A stretch of 64,000 nucleotides of DNA from assembly GCA_037893225.1 (NCBI GenBank), contig JAZGUH010000371.1, positions 1,271,879 to 1,335,878 of the forward strand, given 5' to 3'. Positions within the stretch are counted from its first letter, which is position 1. Every line of letters starts with the position of its first letter. This document shows, piece after piece, positions 59,501 to 64,000 of the stretch. This DNA is from Hippasteria phrygiana (Eukaryota > Echinodermata > Asteroidea > Valvatida > Goniasteridae). Under the pieces are notes generated by a model, which saw nothing but the letters and a program-made list of their open reading frames with translations, was not told the DNA's origin and made no database searches. The position numbers and the translations under genes were made by a program.

Positions 59501-61228
59501 TTGTTGATAGACCCAAGTAGTTCTTCCTTTGTACCTGATAACCCAATAGAGAAGACAAAGCCTTGTCCTCTGCCATTATGTGAAGCATGACTTTGTGACT
59601 TCACAATGACCTGGACTTCATGATACATGTGTTATATTTCTGTTACACAAACCCCCTGTCTTAATCATCAGATTACCAATGGGTGTAGTAGTCACTCTTC
59701 CACACTCTGATGTTATTTTACTTGGAAATCATCTGTAGTATAGTAAATCACGACTACCTGTGCTTACTGGGTTAGAATTGGGGGAATTACCGAAAGCTTG
59801 TTCCCGCACAGTGTAATACGTACACTGACCATGTGCCGCGTATACACATGAACTACTTCGGGCGGCCGGGGTGGTCAGAGTGAAACTTCAAGAGTGCCGT
59901 AAGGACCCAAGTTCGTTAATTACCAAGAAAAACAGCAAATCTTGAGACCTATATATGTTTACTGCGCAGCGGAAGCGATTTCTCGTCAAGGTTAGGGGGA
60001 CGGAGAAAAAAAGCGCACAACCAATAACAACTTTGACCCGCTAGTTGTGCAATGACGTCACCCTTATTGTATTTGTCTATTTTGTTTTATTGTTATCAAC
60101 CACATACGAAGTACTGTGGGGATGCTAAAAATAGGTAAACTTTTTACTTACCTCCTGAAATACAAACAACAATTATTGGAGATTACATACCCATCCCTGA
60201 CCAATACTTTTTCGGAAGAACGCACAATCAGTTCAACTGTTATTAGAGAGATCATGTAATCGGAATTTCTATATTTGGTGTCTCTGGTGTCTCTTGGGAA
60301 TTTTTTGAAAATGGTTGCTGATGTTTGTGTGTTTTGGTGCACACTGGTGCATGTAAAAGTCAATGACCCATAGCAACATATTGGGGGGGGGGGGGGGGGG
60401 GGGGGGGACACTGCCATAGCCGTCCCCTCCACAAAGAAATATTGGGGGGGGGGCGTGTTCCCCCCCCCCCCCCCCCCCCCGGAATCGCCGCCCATGTTAC
60501 TGCGCCATTCGAAGTAAAAGTCATATATCTCTCACGGTTGATTTTTCAGTATTTTTTTAAGGAAAAAAGTCTTTTCGTTGTAATTTCCAGTCTCATTACG
60601 TCATCAATCTGAATCCCTGCACACTGTTTGCATGAAGGTCATATATATTAATCATAAAGCGAGTACCGCAAACTTCGCCACATACATCAACTAAAAATTC
60701 ATTTCGGACATTTTCCGACCTGCCGCTAGAGGGTGCTCGAATGTTGCATGACGTCACCGGTGACATTTTTGAAAAGCACTCTCTCGTTAAAAGTAAGTTC
60801 ACATATTTTACCAATTTCAACCGGAAGTATGGGGTTGCGTGATTTTGCACGCCCGATCCAAAATGACCCTACAGTTACTCTAATAATTCCAGTAAAAAGC
60901 AAATAAGGTCTCTCCCGTTGGTTTTATGTTGATTTTTCAAAGATTAAAATATTAATGTTTAACTGGTTGTAATTTGATACCTCATAACATCATCATGACG
61001 TCGTAGCATTTTTGCACATCTTCATGGGTTGTGCATTCATGTCAAATTGAACTTGAGATGGAAAAAGAGATGGAAAAAGAAAAATTACAATAAATTCATA
61101 TACAATAGGTTGCCGAAATATGAAATTAGGCTCACCCTACACTTTGGGAATTGTGGCATAGCTGATGCCGGAGATGAGGGCGATTCACAGGCCATAGTTG
61201 CACGCTGTGTGACGAGCTGAGATGACCT
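56528..61228. other. Long gene-poor stretch with several G/C homopolymers
   Basis: Poly-C at 56649-56667 (19), poly-G at 57570-57590 (21), poly-G at 60383-60407 (25), poly-G at 60444-60453 (10) and poly-C at 60460-60480 (21). The last three can pair to form a G/C hairpin. A possible decayed tRNA-like stretch lies near 59860-59930. No gene supported. Confidence 0.5.
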
Positions 61229-61300
61229 TTGACGAAAATAATACTACCGCTACGGTATTGCGGAGGTCGCAGGTTCGAATCCCACTCCTGCCAGTTTTCT
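61229..61300 (+). mobile_element. tRNA-derived SINE remnant
   Basis: A consensus B box, GGTTCGAATCCCAC (61271-61284), follows a stem-like CCGCTACGGTATTGCGGAGG. The A box is not recognisable, so this is a decayed SINE head and not a tRNA gene. Confidence 0.45.
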
Positions 61301-62424
61301 TTGTTCACTTTGAAAATAGTACTAAAGGTTACTCACACAACGTATATCCCCCACCTCCCACCCATCGGAATCTACGCCCTTGAGTGTCATTGTGCTTGCA
61401 TGTAATCTGAAACTCGTCTTAAGCTGATAGTTTTCGAATTGCGTTTTCGATTTCGGTCCGTTTTGTGCCGGTTGCGTTTTAGGGCAGCAAGTAACCAAAA
61501 ATGTATAGCCCTAAAAACGCAACGATTCAAAACCGACCGTAAATTTAAAGCCAGTATCAGGGGCCATTTACGGTGAAACGCCTTTATTGGCAATGCGGAG
61601 ATGCATTCAATGTATTTAAAAATGTATAGATACATCCTTCAATCAAAATTAGAAGCTACAATGGGTACCACACTGGCGGTACTACGCGCGCGCTTTCCAT
61701 ACTCAGTGCTCCTTTGACCAATAGGGTTGCCAAAATGACGCGCATGCGAGCGCGGTACCGCCCAAGTGCATTAGTCTATACAGAACAAAATTAATGCAAA
61801 ATTCGGACTTACCTCAGACCAAGGATCCAATTTCTTGGACATCATCTGCACATAAAAGCAATAGCGAGCAAACCATTCATCAGGTCATCAGGCTGCAGTT
61901 GAAGTCGGGTCGCCAACGAATGAAATGTTCAGACCAGGATAAACGTATGAGGCATTCCACCTTCAGTAGCTGAACTGAAACCGACAGCTACCTGCTGCAC
62001 AACGACGCTAGAATGGACGTGCTCATGATCATTCAAGCTTGTTTATTTGCAGATACACCGTGAACCGCGTCCTGCATTTCGCTGCCTGCGACTAGAACGG
62101 ACAACGCAATATTAAACGGCTGACCCCGGATCACTTCTGAATGCTCACTTGAGAATGGCACTTTGGCACTCGGTTTGTCAGACACGCATGTACCGTGCAT
62201 CGCATGTGGTCATACGCCGATAAGCGTGATTGGTGCAAGCCAAGCGGCTCTTATAACATTCAAAACATTCATTCGTTTGCACATGAGAGCCGCTGGCCGA
62301 ATGAGTAATTTACTGTGGATGCAATGCTAGTTCCCACACTAGGCCTTTGATAATTATATTATATCACGGCGTGTCCACTTGCTAGATTCTTCGTGGGGGA
62401 TGGGGGTGGGGAGGGGCTAAATAT
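61301..62424. other. Spacer upstream of the LTR element
   Basis: No gene recognised. Short frames only. Confidence 0.45.
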
Positions 62425-62651
62425 TGTAGCGCCGGTGCCGGTCGGCCGGCAGAGGGCGCCAGCACGAACTAACAGTGAGCCGTTGCAGTGGTGCCCCTGC
62501 TGGTCGGCCAAGGAGACCCGTTGCCGGAGGGCGCCTGCGCAGTGGAGTGTTGCCGTGGTACAAGGATTGTGCTTTTCCCCGGGCAAAATGTAGAGTTGTT
62601 GTCGTGATTTTGGTGCAAGAAATAAAGGCTAAGTGCCATGTCGACGTTACA
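62425..62651 (+). mobile_element. 5' LTR of an LTR retrotransposon (227 bp)
   Basis: Begins TGTAGCGCC and ends GACGTTACA, giving the usual TG...CA with short inverted ends. AATAAA lies at 62621-62626, close to the 3' end, as expected for the polyadenylation site of an LTR. The tRNA primer-binding site follows one base later. The 3' LTR is not in the window, so the boundary rests on these signals. Confidence 0.75.
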
Positions 62652-62652
62652 C

Positions 62653-62670
62653 TGGTGGCAGCGGTGGGAT
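62653..62670 (+). promoter_or_regulatory. Primer-binding site complementary to tRNA-Leu
   Basis: TGGTGGCAGCGGTGGGAT is the exact complement of the conserved eukaryotic tRNA-Leu 3' end (ATCCCACCGCTGCCA plus CCA). Minus-strand DNA synthesis would start here. Confidence 0.85.
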
Positions 62671-63048
62671 GCTTGACCGAGGAAAAACAGGTATTTCTCT
62701 CGTTGTTTCTTTTTTTGCTGACATGAACACACTAGGCCGGGATAGTCTGGCGTCCGACTCGCCATACGGCGGGGACGCAGGCTGGAATAGGGCCTTACGG
62801 AGTGTAGGCCAACCTAGCGGTAGGGCCAGCAAATCGTTCACGATGGGCGAGTTAGAACTCTTCCTAGGGGGATAGCCAGGGGAGTTTTACCCGGGGAAGA
62901 GGGGAGGTTGCTGGGTCTATGGGGTCCGGAGATCTCATGTAGGAAGATGTGGGAGGGAATAAAGCAGGAATAGTGGGCCTTGGCGGTCGGTTAAGAAACA
63001 TGCCAGACATGACCTGCACCAAAACGGTGCATGCCGGGTCTCCCGGGG

Positions 63049-63049
<1 letters not shown>

Positions 63050-63083
<34 letters not shown>
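63050..63083 (+). repeat. Poly-C run of 34
   Basis: Longest homopolymer in the window. It lies at the start of the duplicated GC-rich block. Confidence 0.95.
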
Positions 63084-63084
<1 letters not shown>

Positions 63085-63345
63085 CTGTAGACAGCGGCGT
63101 CGCAGACGATCCGTTCCATCCGGAACATTGTCGAGTCGCGCCTGTCGATGCGGCGGGGGGCGGGGCTTCGCTTGGGGACGCCCCACGAAATTCGCACCAA
63201 TACACCGAGTGCCAGGCCCCACGGTGAACCCGCCCCGCGCTGTAGACGGCAGCGCAACAGACGCTCTGTTCTACCCGGAAAATTGCCGAGTTGCGCCTGG
63301 CGGTGCAGCGGGGGCGGGGCTTCGTCCAGGGACACCCATGTTTTC
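63084..63345 (+). repeat. Diverged tandem duplication in the LTR element leader
   Basis: Blocks of about 63084-63185 and 63238-63345 share GCTGTAGAC, a GACG(A/C)TC(C/T) patch, CCGGAA, GAGT(C/T)GCGCCTG and GGGGCGGGGCTTCG in order, with many substitutions. Confidence 0.7.
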
Positions 63346-63433
63346 TACGCCAAAGCAGGCGTCAGAGCTCGCGAGGAATTACCCCCCGGTACAAGCAATC
63401 GTGCTCAATCTCCCAACGGAGTGGAGCCGGCGG

Positions 63434-63770
63434 GGCTGCTCCGCACGGGAGTCTATGGAGCGGGGCTGGTACAGTTGCTCCGCACGGGAGTTAATGGAGC
63501 GGAGTCCGTAGAGCTGCTCCGCACGGGAGTTTATGGAGCGGGGCAAGTAGAGCTGCTCCGCACGGTACGGGAGTTAATGGAGCGGAGCCCATAGAGTTGC
63601 TCCGCGTGGGAGCCAATGGAGCAGAGCTGCTCCGCACGGGAGTCAATGGAGAGGGGTTGCTCCGCACGGGAGTCAATGGAGAGGGTTGCTCCGCACGGGA
63701 GTCAATGGAGAGGGGTAGCTCCGCACGGGAGTCAATGGAGCGGGGATGCTCCGCACGGGAGTCTATGAAA
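63434..63770 (+). repeat. Minisatellite of 39-bp then 30-bp units
   Basis: About ten copies of GCTCCGCACGGGAGTCAATG. The first four carry an extra stretch of about 9 bp and the later six are 29-30 bp. The period is mostly a multiple of three, so a repeated LLRTGVNG-type frame stays open. Whether it is translated as gag is unknown. Confidence 0.9.
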
Positions 63771-64000
63771 TGGAGGCGGCTGGCCAAGCGAAGAGAGCCG
63801 GTGCCATGCCACGGGACGTCACCACTCGGTGCGCCCGCGCGGATTTCAGCCGCTCCCTACCGCCATGAGACGACATGCTGCGCCTGGTGCCTGCGGGGCC
63901 GCTGAGCTGACAGGAAGGGAGGAAACAACTGTTTCGCCAGACCGAGGTCCAACGACAGCCGCCACCCACGAACTGAGGACCGGACGCTGCCATGTGGATC

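Larger units (their letters stand above)
62652..64000 (+). mobile_element. LTR retrotransposon internal region, 5' part (runs off the window)
   Basis: Starts with the primer-binding site. An ATG at 62723 opens a 50-codon frame (MNTLGRDSLASDSPYGG...) closed by TAG at 62873-62875. This may be a leader peptide or the start of a broken gag. GC-rich repeats fill the rest: poly-C, a duplicated block and a minisatellite. No protease or reverse transcriptase is reached, so the superfamily (Ty3-like or other) cannot be assigned. Confidence 0.65.

Noticed and set aside
60148..60495. Glycine/proline-rich protein
   Set aside because: Produced by reading through poly-G and poly-C runs.
63491..63787. Minus-strand repeat protein (Ser-Arg-Ala-Glu repeats)
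   Set aside because: Antisense reading of the 30/39-bp minisatellite inside the LTR element.

Overview
The window is nuclear DNA from an animal, most likely a marine invertebrate. It has AT-rich spacers, spliced-type exons, a Penelope-like element, a non-LTR retrotransposon tail, tRNA-derived repeats, many terminal-inverted-repeat elements, minisatellites and long G/C homopolymers. The palindromic octamer TAGGCCTA and near variants recur, which fits an echinoderm-like deuterostome; that taxonomic call is inference only. No bacterial genes, operons, rRNA, CRISPR array or intact long gene were seen.

Layout. 1-4.1 kb: spacer with one small inverted-repeat element (198-351) and dispersed repeats. 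4.1-13.6 kb: a decayed Penelope-like retroelement (reverse transcriptase, zinc-finger linker, start of a GIY-YIG nuclease) split by a 7,542-bp non-coding palindromic element (5014-12555) with a 6-bp target duplication, GACAGT. 14.3-31.3 kb: a 17-kb tandem array of 13 bodies. Every body is 1,171 bp plus a poly-C run of 13-24, and a 168-bp GC-rich foldback sits at some junctions and at both array ends. Each body holds a minus-strand Pol III-type A/B-box unit and a 196-bp-armed inverted repeat. 32.5-33.65 kb: a 78-bp minisatellite. 33.96-37.46 kb: possible exons of one gene, with a 944-bp element between them (122-bp inverted termini, 9-bp target duplication) that carries a broken RecQ-type helicase fragment. 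The downstream exon contains a frame-breaking 59-bp tandem repeat. 39-44 kb: a tRNA-Gly-like SINE, two elements with CACTGTAAAA termini and TA duplications, and one orphan exon. 46.8-47.3 kb: a broken THAP-domain gene on the minus strand. 48.3-49.1 kb: a cluster of a modular repeat family that also occurs inside the palindromic element and at 40 kb. 50-56 kb: more inverted-repeat elements and a truncated non-LTR reverse transcriptase. 62.4-64 kb: a 5' LTR with a tRNA-Leu primer-binding site, followed by a GC-rich internal region with minisatellites.

There is no operon-like cooperation; the window reads as nested mobile DNA in which elements disrupt one another. The points most worth following up are the palindromic element inside the Penelope-like element, the modular repeat family whose short core motif changes from unit to unit while its skeleton is kept, the helicase fragment inside a Mutator-like element, and the array whose copies differ in length only in one poly-C tract. 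All coordinates were read by eye, so repeat boundaries may be off by a few bases.
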